Shown here in pieces: positions 24,372 to 32,561 of a stretch of DNA of 64,000 nucleotides; position 1 is the stretch's first letter, and every line of letters starts with the position of its first letter. Both the position numbers and the translations under genes were made by a program. Origin of the DNA: Oscillospiraceae bacterium (GTDB lineage: Bacteria; Bacillota; Clostridia; Oscillospirales; Acutalibacteraceae); assembly GCA_022650485.1 (NCBI GenBank), contig JALCPP010000001.1, forward strand, positions 186,001 through 250,000, given 5' to 3'. The notes under the pieces are model-generated. The model was not told where the DNA came from. It worked only from the letters and a program-made list of their open reading frames with translations, and searched no databases.

Positions 24372-25385
24372 ATGAAACCTGAACTATTAAATGAATCCCC
24401 TCAGATTATCCGGAAGTTCCTTGGTTACGTTGAAACCATCCGTGGAAAGTCACCCAAAACAGTTGAAGAATATTATCTTGACCTAAGGACTTTCTTTCGG
24501 TATATCAAGCTGCATCGCGGATTGGTTCCACCGGATACTGAATTTGAAAAAATCGGTATTTCCGATATTGATCTTGATTTGATTAAAACCATCGATTTGA
24601 CTCAGGTCTTTGAATATATGAATTACTTAAGCTCTGTGCGCAAAAACGGACCGTCGACACGCTCGCGTAAAGTTTCAAGTCTGCGCAGCTTTTTTAAATA
24701 CCTTACCAATAAAACAGGTCAGCTGGATAAAAATCCTGTCAAAGAACTGGAAACACCGAAGTTGAAAAAGTCTCTTCCAAAGTATCTGACCTTGGAGCAA
24801 AGTCTTGAATTGCTGTCAAAGGTCGATGGAAAAACAAAGGAACGTGATTATTGCATCTTAGTTCTTTTTCTGAACTGCGGGATGCGGCTTTCCGAATTGG
24901 TTGGTTTAAACCTAACAGATATTCATTTTGGAAATTCTACCGCTAATATCACAGGAAAAGGCAATAAAGAACGAATTGTATATCTGAATGATTCTTGTCT
25001 GGAGGCTTTGAAACAGTATCTGAGAGTTCGTCCACGTGAAGCCATAATCGATAAAAATGCTTTGTTTATCAGCAGTCAGAGGAAACGAATCAGTCCGAAA
25101 ACGGTTCAGTATATTGTAAAAAAGTATCTTGCTAAAATTGATCTTGGCGGACCCGGCTATTCGGTGCATAAACTTCGCCACACAGCTGCCACGTTAATGT
25201 ATCAACATGGGCATGTGGATATTCGAGTTTTAAAAGACATTCTGGGGCATGAAAATCTGGGCACTACGGAGATATATACTCACCTTTCCAGCGAGCAGAT
25301 GGCCACGGCGGCGCAGGCAAACCCACTTTCTCATGTAAAGCAAAGATCGACCCTACCCCCCAAAAAAAATTCACAGGAAAAATAA
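24372..25385 (+). CDS. Tyrosine recombinase, XerC-like
   Basis: The 337-residue protein has an N-terminal SAM-like DNA-binding domain (~12-125) and the catalytic domain with Arg in NCGMRLSELVGL, Lys in TGKGNKERIV, HKLRHTAATLMY, GHENLGTTEIYTH and the Tyr nucleophile. All catalytic residues are present. It resembles the clostridial recombinase annotated XerC/XerA more than phage integrases. A second, distinct enzyme (xerD) lies 900 bases away on the other strand, so the two could be the XerC/XerD pair that resolves chromosome dimers. Expression seems tightly controlled by the palindromic operator. Confidence 0.88.
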   Translation: MKPELLNESPQIIRKFLGYVETIRGKSPKTVEEYYLDLRTFFRYIKLHRGLVPPDTEFEKIGISDIDLDLIKTIDLTQVFEYMNYLSSVRKNGPSTRSRKVSSLRSFFKYLTNKTGQLDKNPVKELETPKLKKSLPKYLTLEQSLELLSKVDGKTKERDYCILVLFLNCGMRLSELVGLNLTDIHFGNSTANITGKGNKERIVYLNDSCLEALKQYLRVRPREAIIDKNALFISSQRKRISPKTVQYIVKKYLAKIDLGGPGYSVHKLRHTAATLMYQHGHVDIRVLKDILGHENLGTTEIYTHLSSEQMATAAQANPLSHVKQRSTLPPKKNSQEK

Positions 25386-25414
25386 AAAAGAAGCGGAGAT
25401 TCCGCTTCTTTTTT
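25384..25414. terminator. Bidirectional terminator between convergent genes
   Basis: GAAGCGGA (25390-25397) and TCCGCTTC (25401-25408) with loop GAT, flanked by six A and six T. Works for the recombinase gene (+) and the YesL-like gene (-). Confidence 0.9.
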
Positions 25415-25450
25415 ATTCCCAGATGAGATGATATAAATTAATGTTGATGT

Positions 25451-26260
25451 CTATTGGTCTGTGGAGTCCGGTGTATGTTCTTTTGACTGATTATCCTGGT
25501 GTGGTTGAATCATTGTGCGATTCACCAAAGGATAAATCATAAAATTAATCAAAAAAAAGCTTAAAGAAAAGAACAACAATGCTACAAAAAGGATTGAAAT
25601 AGCAAAGGTAAATGCCATGATCTGCGAAAGATATATCCCAAACGCTAAAACTGCCAGCAATACGGTGAGCAAAAGATTGCGCCATAAACCTAAAACAGAA
25701 AAAATCAACGCGTTTTTGTAAATTTGAATCAATTTCAAATCAAAAGTGACAATCATCAGCGGCACATAATATTGAGCGAAGATTAATATGCAAGCAATGG
25801 CGATACAAAGTGAAAACGCAACCGTGTATATCATACTGCATGATAATTGGCTGAAGTAAAATTGAATCGAAATGCCTAAAATGTAATAAAGAACGCAGCA
25901 GACAATACCGTTAACCAAAAATGCTTTCCAATTCTGTTTGACCGCATCGAAGAAATCAGATACTAAAAACGCGTGTTCCTGCCGTGCGTAGTTTCTGGTC
26001 ACGAAAGTAATTCCTGCCAGAAATGGAGAAACAATCAATACAGGAACCAAGGTGAGTAAAAAAGCCGGCAACAAATTTGATGTAAAATAAGTGATGACAA
26101 GTGCAGCAATGACAAAAATAATAAAAAGAAGATTGAGTTCGATCAGCTGAAAAAACTTTCGAAAAAACAAGGAGAAAAATTGGACTACTGCATTTTTTTT
26201 CGGTTCATCCTTTTTTACTCCAGGCCCCGGCTTATCGTAATTGACATGGAAAAGGCTCAA
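25451..26260 (-). CDS. YesL/DUF624-like membrane protein
   Basis: The 269-residue protein starts SLFHVNYDKPGPGVKKDEPKK, an N-terminus shared by clostridial YesL-like (DUF624) proteins, and has about six hydrophobic helices (LLFIIFVIAALVITYF, AFLLTLVPVLIVSPFLAG, LVNGIVCCVLYYILGI, VAFSLCIAIACILIFA, LLLTVLLAVLAFGIYL, ISILFVALLFFSLSFFL). Function is unknown. The TTG at 26260 is preferred: GGGGAGG lies 8 bases upstream and the family N-terminus begins there. The longer GTG frame (26302) overlaps xerD and lacks this match. Its C-terminus is hydrophilic (HQDNQSKEHTPDSTDQ). Confidence 0.75.
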   Translation of the reverse strand: MSLFHVNYDKPGPGVKKDEPKKNAVVQFFSLFFRKFFQLIELNLLFIIFVIAALVITYFTSNLLPAFLLTLVPVLIVSPFLAGITFVTRNYARQEHAFLVSDFFDAVKQNWKAFLVNGIVCCVLYYILGISIQFYFSQLSCSMIYTVAFSLCIAIACILIFAQYYVPLMIVTFDLKLIQIYKNALIFSVLGLWRNLLLTVLLAVLAFGIYLSQIMAFTFAISILFVALLFFSLSFFLINFMIYPLVNRTMIQPHQDNQSKEHTPDSTDQ

Positions 26261-26274
26261 GACAGCATCCTCCC

Positions 26275-27168
26275 CTACCCCAGCTTTGCCCTTGGGTGGC
26301 ACTGATTATAGACTTCTTTACAATGGTCATTGAGCAAATGAACATACATTTGTGTGGAAGAGATATCGGCATGTCCCAGCATTGCCTGAATGTCTTTTAG
26401 ATCTGCCCCATTTTCCAAAAGATGCAGCGCAAAGGAATGCCGAAGTGTGTGAGGAGTAATCTCTTTTACGATTTTAGCTTGCTCCGCATACCCTTTCACA
26501 ATTTTCCAAAATCCCTGGCGTGTTAGTCTGCGTCCGTTTAAGTTAACGAAAAGAGCTTGTCCTCCCGCAGGAGTAATGATTTTGCGACGGACTCTTACTA
26601 TGTAATCGGTGATTGCATTGATCGCGGTGGAATACACTGGAATTACGCGTTCATTTTTGCCGGAACAGCAGTGCAGCATTCCAGTGGAAAGACTGATACT
26701 TCCAACATCGAGGTCTACCAGTTCCGACGCGCGAATCCCTGTCGCGTAAAGAAGCTCCAGCATTGCTTTATCGCGGCATCCTTTCGGCTCCTGTATATCC
26801 GGCTGTGACAGCAGTAGCTCAATTTCCTTTCCACTTAAGATTTGTGGAAATTTCTTTTCCGCCTTTTCTAAGCGAATCGCATTTGCCGGATTGGCATTGG
26901 TAAAACCGGCAAAAACCATATATCGATAAAAGCAGCGAATCGACGCGATATTTCTGATAATGGTGGACTCGGATTTTTTACTCCGTTTCATTTCTGCAAC
27001 ATAAGATTTTATCATCTGCGTATCGACAGAAATGGGATCTACGGATTGTTCTTTGGAAAGATACAAAGTAAAATGTTCCACATCCCTCACATAAGACTCC
27101 AATGTGTTGGCAGAAACCGATTTTTGATTCACCAAATATTCACTGAATCCCGAACAAAAATCCTTCAT
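26275..27168 (-). CDS. xerD: Site-specific tyrosine recombinase XerD
   Basis: A 297-residue recombinase of normal XerD length: N-terminal domain (SVSANTLESYVRDVEHF), then catalytic Arg in ATGIRASELVDLD, HTLRHSFALHLLENGADL, LGHADISSTQMYVH with the Tyr nucleophile. Together with XerC it resolves chromosome dimers at dif. It follows spoIIM by 23 bases on the same strand, echoing the Bacillus spoIIM-fur-xerD order, which supports the xerD name. No fur homologue lies between them here. Confidence 0.9.
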   Translation of the reverse strand: MKDFCSGFSEYLVNQKSVSANTLESYVRDVEHFTLYLSKEQSVDPISVDTQMIKSYVAEMKRSKKSESTIIRNIASIRCFYRYMVFAGFTNANPANAIRLEKAEKKFPQILSGKEIELLLSQPDIQEPKGCRDKAMLELLYATGIRASELVDLDVGSISLSTGMLHCCSGKNERVIPVYSTAINAITDYIVRVRRKIITPAGGQALFVNLNGRRLTRQGFWKIVKGYAEQAKIVKEITPHTLRHSFALHLLENGADLKDIQAMLGHADISSTQMYVHLLNDHCKEVYNQCHPRAKLG

Positions 27169-27191
27169 TTTATTTGGTCCTTTCCGTTGAG

Positions 27192-27836
27192 TTAAAAGGA
27201 AAATAAGCCGCCAAAGCAGGCGGAAAAAAGCAGATCGATCAACGCTGAAAAAAACGCAATTGCCAAAACAGCGCCAAAATGCAATGTATACATTTTTATT
27301 TTTGAACGATTGATTGCCTTGGAGCCGCCGGCAGCCAGCAGACGGGAAAAACCAATCCCCTCTCTGGCTGCGAGTAAAACGGACAAACAGCAGAAAAAAG
27401 CTCCCGGCAAGATTACAATTAAATTAAACAAAACTCCGTAGCCGGAATAAGCGGCATAAAGATAGCCGGAGGTCAAACCAAGGCCAAACCCGCGAAAAAA
27501 TGGAATGAACGGAATCAGAAGCATTCCCCACAGCGACAGGCCGCATAAGAAACAAGCAAACAAAAATAAAAAAGCGGAAGCAAAAGACGCTGCGAAGATG
27601 GAAAGAAAAGACGAAGTGATCCGCGCTTTAAAATTGCCGGCAAACAAAAAATCCAGCCGCTCCAGAGCCTCTGCGTCCGCATTCCTCGCATAGATTGAAC
27701 CAACAACCATCCCCGCCAGAAAAACGACTGCCAATAACACCAATTCCCAGTTCAGCCGAACGGCTTTCATTATTTCACGCCCGCAGCAAGCCGAATTTTT
27801 TCGAAATCCACAGGCAGCAATCATGACCCTTCTCAT
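27192..27836 (-). CDS. spoIIM: Stage II sporulation protein M
   Basis: The 214-residue membrane protein has about five helices (LVLLAVVFLAGMVVGSIYA; FLSIFAASFASAFLFLFACF; GMLLIPFIPFFRGFGLG, YLYAAYSGYGVLFNLIVIL, a C-terminal helix) and the family stretch FFRGFGLGLTSGYL. SpoIIM joins SpoIID and SpoIIP in the DMP machine that thins septal peptidoglycan and drives engulfment. ATG 27836 has AGGAGG 11 bases upstream, slightly far. A SigE-like promoter lies right before it, as expected for this mother-cell gene. Confidence 0.85.
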   Translation of the reverse strand: MRRVMIAACGFRKNSACCGREIMKAVRLNWELVLLAVVFLAGMVVGSIYARNADAEALERLDFLFAGNFKARITSSFLSIFAASFASAFLFLFACFLCGLSLWGMLLIPFIPFFRGFGLGLTSGYLYAAYSGYGVLFNLIVILPGAFFCCLSVLLAAREGIGFSRLLAAGGSKAINRSKIKMYTLHFGAVLAIAFFSALIDLLFSACFGGLFSF

Positions 27837-27870
27837 ACTTTTTCATTCCTCCTAATGGAGATCCTATCAA

Positions 27871-27899
27871 AATGTATGAGGGACAAAGGAATTCTATGT
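27871..27899 (-). promoter_or_regulatory. SigE-like promoter of spoIIM
   Basis: Minus strand: ACATAGA (27899-27893), 14-base spacer, CATACATT (27878-27871). The -10 matches SigE consensus CATACAMT in 7 of 8; the -35 keeps only the CATA core of KMATATT. It starts one base after the proC stop codon. Confidence 0.5.
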
Positions 27900-28709
27900 T
27901 TATTTTCCTAATTCTTCCGCTCTTGCGGTGCATGCTTGCATTGCTTTGTCAATAATCTGTTCAAACTGAAAATCTTTCAGAACATCGAGCGCTGCAATGG
28001 TTGTTCCTCCGCGGGAAGATACCTTCTGAATTAATTCATCCGGTGTATTCCCAGAGTTTAGCAGCATTTCTGCGCTGCCAATCAGCGTTTGACAAAACAG
28101 AGGCATTGCCACGGATGAGTCGATTCCCTGTTTTTCAGCGCTTTCCAAAACGGCCTTGGTAAATAGGTAGATATAGGCCGGACTGCTTCCGTTTACGCTG
28201 ATAACAGCGTTCATTTGGCTTTCATCGATCTGTGCCACTGCGCCGCTGGAAGCAAACAGCTGAAGCACTAAACGATATGTTTCAGCTGTAACGTCTTTGG
28301 TCCTGCAAACCGCTGTGGCACCTTTTCCGAGCATCAGCGGCGTATTTGGCATCGCGCGAATGACAGGGCAGCTGCAGGACAATGCCGAAATAATCGATGC
28401 AGACGTGACCCCGGCGGCAATAGAAACCAAGGTTTTGTCTTTCTGAACAGCCGGGCGGATTTCAGCTAACATGGAAGGAAAGCTCTGCGGTTTTACAGCC
28501 AGAAATATGATATTGCATGTTTTGACCAATTCACAGGCAGAGCATACTGGAACGACACCGTCTTTTTGGTGAAGATTTTCCCGCTTTTCCTCGTGAATGT
28601 CAAAAACATAAATTCGGTCGGCGGGGAATGTCTGATTCTTTATCACTCCGCCGATAATTGCTGTTGTCATATTTCCACCGCCGATAAAACCTACTTTTAC
28701 GCATTCCAT
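27900..28709 (-). CDS. proC: Pyrroline-5-carboxylate reductase
   Basis: The 269-residue enzyme has an N-terminal Rossmann motif (VGFIGGGNMTTAIIGG), the mid-region RAMPNTPLMLGKGAT and the C-terminal signature of P5C reductases (SRGGTTIAALDVL). It reduces pyrroline-5-carboxylate to proline with NAD(P)H. ATG 28709 follows AGGAGG. No proA or proB is in the window, so the substrate may come from ornithine or from genes elsewhere. Confidence 0.95.
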   Translation of the reverse strand: MECVKVGFIGGGNMTTAIIGGVIKNQTFPADRIYVFDIHEEKRENLHQKDGVVPVCSACELVKTCNIIFLAVKPQSFPSMLAEIRPAVQKDKTLVSIAAGVTSASIISALSCSCPVIRAMPNTPLMLGKGATAVCRTKDVTAETYRLVLQLFASSGAVAQIDESQMNAVISVNGSSPAYIYLFTKAVLESAEKQGIDSSVAMPLFCQTLIGSAEMLLNSGNTPDELIQKVSSRGGTTIAALDVLKDFQFEQIIDKAMQACTARAEELGK

Positions 28710-28847
28710 GATATTTTCCTCCTGGCACTTGAAATACTTTTATACTAAACCAATTTACGGTATGATTCAATATAAAAAGCCATGAGAGCCTAATTTTTAT
28801 CAGATTGGCAGAAAAACATGTAGCAATTTTATGTAAACTACCTGATT
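28710..28847 (-). other. Gap between scfB and proC, no gene
   Basis: These 138 AT-rich bases hold no open frame with a ribosome site. A clear terminator for scfB is not visible. A weak proC promoter (TTGAAT with an AT-rich -10 about 18-20 bases on) may be present. The 11-mer TTATGTAAACT (28829-28839) equals the XerD arm of Firmicute dif sites, but the XerC arm is missing. Confidence 0.5.
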
Positions 28848-30218
28848 TTACGGTTGATCCGCCAGTGCGGCTTGAACCATAATGGCACATTCAAGCCTCT
28901 TTTTCTCCAATGAGCAAGAAATTTTGTGTGGCTTATGAACATCGCCTTCGTACTGCCAGTTGTTTGCATTGCAGCCGCCGCTGCAATAGAATTTGGCCCA
29001 GCATTCTTTACATTCCGGCTTCGAATAGACATTTGCAAGTGCAAATCTGTCCTTCATGCCCGTGTCAAGACTTCCGTCAAGCACACTGCCCATTTTCCAT
29101 TCTTCATGACCGACAAATTGATGGCATGGGTAGATATCGCCCGAAGGAGTAATCGCGACATATTCATTGCCGCAGCTGCATCCACGAAGCCTTCTGATCG
29201 CACAGGGACCCTGGTTTAAATCAACCATAAAATGGTAGAAATCAAACCCCTTCCCTTCCCTGCTGCGCTGAATGAGCAAATCGGAAAGTCTATCATACTC
29301 TTCAAAAATTCTGGGCAGGTCTTCTTCTTTCACTGAATAATCGAGTCGTTCATCTGAAACAACCGGTTCCATGGAAACCTCGTTAAACCCTAAATCCAGC
29401 ATATGCTGAATATCCTTGGTAAAGTCAAGGTTATATTTTGTATAAGTACCACGCGCATAATATTCTTTGTCTTTGCTGCGTTTTGCAACAAGTTTTTGAA
29501 ATTTCGGCAGGATGCTGTCGTAGCATCCGGAACCGTCTACACGCACGCGCAATCTGTCATGTACACTTTTTCTGCCGTCAAATGATAAAATGCAGTTTGA
29601 CATTTCACGATTGATAAAATCAATTTTATCGTCGCTTAGCAGAAGGCCGTTGGTTGTGATGGTAAAGCGGAAATTTTTATCATGAGCCTTTTCAAGGCTG
29701 CGTGCATATTGAACTGTCTGCTTTACAACATCAAAATTCATCAGGGGTTCGCCGCCGAAGAAGTCAACTTCCAGATTGTGGCGGCCGGCAGATTTTTCGA
29801 TAAGGAAGTCAATTGCACTTTTCGCAACATGAAATGGCATCAGCATTCTTCCGCCGCCGAAGTCCCCCTGTGCCGCAAAACAATACTCACAGCGCAAATT
29901 ACAGTCATGTGCAATATTCAGGCACATAGATTTAATAGGAGCACTTTTCAGCATCGCGGCGAATTTCTCATATCCATCCGGCGAAAACAACTGCCTCTTT
30001 TGATACAACTCCCGAATTTCACCATATGCTTCGCGAAGCGTTTGCTCATCATAACGATCCTTTAAAGCATTCATCATCGTTTCAGGCGGCTTTTCCGGCA
30101 CATTGCCATCTTCCAAATAATCTAATATATCAAATGGTGCATCATCAAACAAATGAACCGCACCGCTGTTTGTATCCAAAACGATTTTATATCCGTTTAA
30201 AGAATACTTGTGAATCAT
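28848..30218 (-). CDS. scfB: Radical SAM SCIFF peptide maturase
   Basis: The 456-residue enzyme has an N-terminal RiPP-recognition-like part (YKIVLDTNSGAVHLFDDAPF), the radical SAM motif CNLRCEYC (CxxxCxxC) at about 114-121, and a Cys-rich SPASM domain (GCSCGNEYVAITPSGDIYPC, then CKECWAKFYCSGGC). This matches the maturase that makes Cys-Thr thioether cross-links in SCIFF peptides (CteB of Clostridium thermocellum is the studied example). The precursor gene lies 76 bases upstream. ATG 30218 follows GGAGAAATGTAA. Co-occurrence of tgt, yajC, TIGR04086 and SCIFF genes is typical of Clostridia. Confidence 0.94.
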   Translation of the reverse strand: MIHKYSLNGYKIVLDTNSGAVHLFDDAPFDILDYLEDGNVPEKPPETMMNALKDRYDEQTLREAYGEIRELYQKRQLFSPDGYEKFAAMLKSAPIKSMCLNIAHDCNLRCEYCFAAQGDFGGGRMLMPFHVAKSAIDFLIEKSAGRHNLEVDFFGGEPLMNFDVVKQTVQYARSLEKAHDKNFRFTITTNGLLLSDDKIDFINREMSNCILSFDGRKSVHDRLRVRVDGSGCYDSILPKFQKLVAKRSKDKEYYARGTYTKYNLDFTKDIQHMLDLGFNEVSMEPVVSDERLDYSVKEEDLPRIFEEYDRLSDLLIQRSREGKGFDFYHFMVDLNQGPCAIRRLRGCSCGNEYVAITPSGDIYPCHQFVGHEEWKMGSVLDGSLDTGMKDRFALANVYSKPECKECWAKFYCSGGCNANNWQYEGDVHKPHKISCSLEKKRLECAIMVQAALADQP

Positions 30219-30245
30219 TTACATTTCTCCATCCGAACAAAATTT

Positions 30246-30267
30246 AAGGGACAGATTCCTGTCCCTT
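30246..30267 (-). terminator. Attenuator-like hairpin between scfA and scfB
   Basis: AAGGGACAG and CTGTCCCTT form a perfect 9 bp stem with a 4-base loop, followed on the minus strand by AAATTTTG. The poor T-run suggests partial termination, giving more precursor than enzyme transcript. Confidence 0.65.
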
Positions 30268-30294
30268 TTGCAGCTATTTCAGAATAACATATTG

Positions 30295-30441
30295 TTATCT
30301 GTTTTTATTTTCGCACTTCTGATTAGAAACTGTGCAGGAAGTTTTGCATGCCGACTGGCAGGATGCCTGGCATTCGCCGCAGCCGCCCTTTGCAGCACTC
30401 TCCCGTAAATTCGCTTGATTCAGCGTTTTAATCTGCTTCAA
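30295..30441 (-). CDS. scfA: SCIFF ribosomal peptide precursor (six cysteines in forty-five)
   Basis: A 48-residue peptide starting at TTG 30441: MKQIKTLNQANLRESAAKGG, then CGECQASCQSACKTSC and a sixth Cys near residue 43 before the CENKNR end. Six Cys in about 45 residues with the leader KTLN-AN define the SCIFF family, nearly universal in Clostridia. GGAGG lies 8 bases upstream. The maturase is next downstream. The Thr following CKTSC is the expected thioether acceptor. The gene is short and has a TTG start, so automatic callers may miss it. The biological role of the mature peptide is unknown. Confidence 0.93.
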   Translation of the reverse strand: MKQIKTLNQANLRESAAKGGCGECQASCQSACKTSCTVSNQKCENKNR

Positions 30442-30485
30442 TTTATAAGCCTCCGTTTCACGAATAAGATGATGTGGACGAAACT

Positions 30486-30514
30486 ATTATAGCAACGTTA
30501 AAAGCAATAGTCAA
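30486..30514 (-). promoter_or_regulatory. SigA promoter of scfA-scfB
   Basis: Minus strand: TTGACT (30514-30509), 17-base spacer, perfect TATAAT (30491-30486). RNA would start near 30479, about 38 bases before the scfA start codon. The -35 begins 3 bases after the stop of the preceding gene. Confidence 0.85.
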
Positions 30515-30516
30515 AA

Positions 30517-30951
30517 TTATTTGTGCTTTGCCTTGGTTTTAAGCTTCGTTTTTTTGCTGACGGAAAGCACTCCTCCGATGGAGCCGGACAAGACCATTAC
30601 CAGCAGACGTATTCCACATTGGGCCGGTTCAGCTGATTTATTAGACATTGTAAGTCCTGAAAAAAGGAACAATGCAAATAAAAGGATACCGGCAGCCGCA
30701 CCAAACAGCAATCCTCGTTTTTTTGAAATTCTCGCTGCAATATAACCCGCTGCAAAAGCGCTGAGAACGGATACAGCGATGACAAGAGGAGACAAAATCC
30801 CCTGAGGAATGTGTTCTGCAGAAACAAAGACCAATGCTAAGATGCTCAAAAGAACCGCGCAGACCAAAGCCCCGGCTACGGAGCCGATCACGATGGCACG
30901 AATGGCATCCAACAAAGGTCTTTGACGAATTGACTTTGAACTTTTTATCAT
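30517..30951 (-). CDS. TIGR04086 family membrane protein
   Basis: The 144-residue protein has four predicted helices (IVIGSVAGALVCAVLLSILALVF, LVIAVSVLSAFAAGYIAAR, LLFGAAAGILLFALFLF, LLVMVLSGSIGGVLSV; each here in part) and a basic tail ending KTKAKHK. Membrane proteins of this size and pattern between yajC and the SCIFF genes are annotated TIGR04086 in clostridia; role unknown. ATG 30951 is used because GGAGGGGG lies 6 bases upstream, rather than ATG 30966. Confidence 0.8.
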   Translation of the reverse strand: MIKSSKSIRQRPLLDAIRAIVIGSVAGALVCAVLLSILALVFVSAEHIPQGILSPLVIAVSVLSAFAAGYIAARISKKRGLLFGAAAGILLFALFLFSGLTMSNKSAEPAQCGIRLLVMVLSGSIGGVLSVSKKTKLKTKAKHK

Positions 30952-31021
30952 AACCGCCCCCTCCAACTATCCTGACAAATAGATATTCGGGAAAAGCGGC
31001 AGATATTACTGGTGATTCAGA

Positions 31022-31348
31022 CTATTCCGCCTCATCATGGACGGTCTCGATGCTGCCGAGCGCCCATTTTTTAATTTTGATCTTTGCGCGGTCCGTACCG
31101 GTTTCAATAATCAATGTGTTTGTGTCGTCTTTGATTCCAACCACACGGCCTTCAATGCCGCCGATCGTCGTGATATTGTCTCCGACCTGCACATTGTTCC
31201 GCATCTTTTCTTCCTGCTTTTTCTTTTTCTGCTGGGGTCTCATCAGCAAAAAATAAAAGACTCCAACGATTAAAAGCATATAAATGATCGTCATCCATAA
31301 GCTATTTCCAGCTCCGCCGCCAACCAGTAAAAAATTCATTCGTAACAT
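31022..31348 (-). CDS. yajC: Preprotein translocase subunit YajC
   Basis: The 108-residue protein has one membrane helix (TIIYMLLIVGVFYFLLM) followed by RPQQKKKKQEEKM, the positive YajC motif, and a small soluble domain (VQVGDNITTIGGIEGRVVGI). YajC associates with SecDF in the Sec translocase. It sits after tgt, the usual place in bacteria (queA-tgt-yajC). ATG 31348 has AAGG about 11 bases upstream; GTG 31360 is an alternative. Confidence 0.93.
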   Translation of the reverse strand: MLRMNFLLVGGGAGNSLWMTIIYMLLIVGVFYFLLMRPQQKKKKQEEKMRNNVQVGDNITTIGGIEGRVVGIKDDTNTLIIETGTDRAKIKIKKWALGSIETVHDEAE

Positions 31349-31415
31349 TAGTACCAACACCTTCTCTATTAATGCTTAGATTATATCAGTAAATCAGATT
31401 TCATGCAAGGTTTTC

Positions 31416-32546
31416 TCAGATTCTACGGTTTAAAACCTCCACATTGTTTTGATAAAACGGTTCAAATGTACCTTCCTGCAAAGAAGCCCTGATTTTCTCC
31501 AATAAGCTGTTATAAAAATAAATGTTGTGCATGACACTGAGCCGCATAGCCAGCATTTCTCCACTTTTAAACAGGTGGTGCAGGTATGCGCGGGAAAAGT
31601 TCTGACAGACCGGGCAGTCGCAGTCTGAATCCAGCGGAGCATCATCCAGCTCATATTTTGCGTTGAAAAGATTGAGCCTTCCCTGCCAGGTGAAAATATG
31701 ACCATGTCTTGCATTGCGTGTCGGCATTACGCAGTCAAACAGATCAACACCTCTTCGAACTGCTTCCAGAATATTTTCCGGTGTTCCCACGCCCATGAGA
31801 TACCGCGGCTTGTCCTGAGGCATTTCCGGGGTTACGGCTTCAATAATCCGGTACATATCTTTGCTGCTTTCCCCAACGGCCAGTCCCCCAATTGCATAAC
31901 CGTCCAGATCAAGGTCACGAATTCGCTTCATACAGTCGATGCGAAGATCCTCGTAGGTGCTTCCCTGATTGATACCAAACAGCATTTGCTGTGGGTTGAT
32001 GGCATCAGGTGCTGCTTTCAGGCGATCCATGGCATTTTTCGAACGCTTCAGCCAACGAATAGTGCGCTCACAGGAGGCGCGGGCGTATTCATAGGAAGCG
32101 GGGTTCTGAACACATTCATCAAACGCCATGGCAATGGTAGAAGCCAGGTTCGATTGAATTTTCATGCTTTCTTCCGGTCCCATGAAAATTTTTCGCCCAT
32201 CAATATGGGATGCGAAAGTAACGCCCTCTTCTGTAATGTTTCTCAGCTTTGCAAGCGAAAAGACCTGGAATCCACCGCTGTCGGTCAAAATCGGACCATC
32301 CCAGCGGGTGAACCGGTGAAGACCACCCAGACGGTGAACGACTTCATCCCCCGGGCGCAAATGCAAATGATAGGTGTTGCAAAGCTGTACCTGACATTTT
32401 AGATTTTTCAAATCGAGGGCAGAAACCGCCCCTTTAATTGCCCCTGCCGTTGCAACGTTCATAAAAGCAGGTGTTTGAACGGTCCCGTGCGGTGTAACAA
32501 ACTCACCACGCCGCGCCATGCCGCAGCTTTTGATCAGACGATACAT
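31416..32546 (-). CDS. tgt: Queuine tRNA-ribosyltransferase
   Basis: The 376-residue TIM-barrel enzyme has the nucleophile Asp region CNTYHLHLRPGDEVV, ILTDSGGFQVFSL, MGVGTPENILEAVRRGVDLFDCVMPTR (in part) and the zinc site CDCPVCQNFSRAYLHH. It swaps guanine 34 of tRNA for preQ1 (bacterial Tgt). ATG 32546 is favoured over ATG 32555 because AAAAGG overlaps the latter. It follows queA by 15 bases. The preQ1 synthesis genes are not in the window. Confidence 0.96.
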   Translation of the reverse strand: MYRLIKSCGMARRGEFVTPHGTVQTPAFMNVATAGAIKGAVSALDLKNLKCQVQLCNTYHLHLRPGDEVVHRLGGLHRFTRWDGPILTDSGGFQVFSLAKLRNITEEGVTFASHIDGRKIFMGPEESMKIQSNLASTIAMAFDECVQNPASYEYARASCERTIRWLKRSKNAMDRLKAAPDAINPQQMLFGINQGSTYEDLRIDCMKRIRDLDLDGYAIGGLAVGESSKDMYRIIEAVTPEMPQDKPRYLMGVGTPENILEAVRRGVDLFDCVMPTRNARHGHIFTWQGRLNLFNAKYELDDAPLDSDCDCPVCQNFSRAYLHHLFKSGEMLAMRLSVMHNIYFYNSLLEKIRASLQEGTFEPFYQNNVEVLNRRI

Positions 32547-32561
32547 TGTTGTCATCCTTTT

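Noticed and set aside
28812-28839. Possible dif site (TTATGTAAACT, exact XerD arm)
   Set aside because: The XerC arm (AAAAACATGTA) matches the Firmicute consensus in only 3 of 11 bases; an AT-rich 11-mer can occur by chance.
31698-32402. 234-codon + strand open frame opposite tgt
   Set aside because: Shadow of the well-conserved tgt gene.
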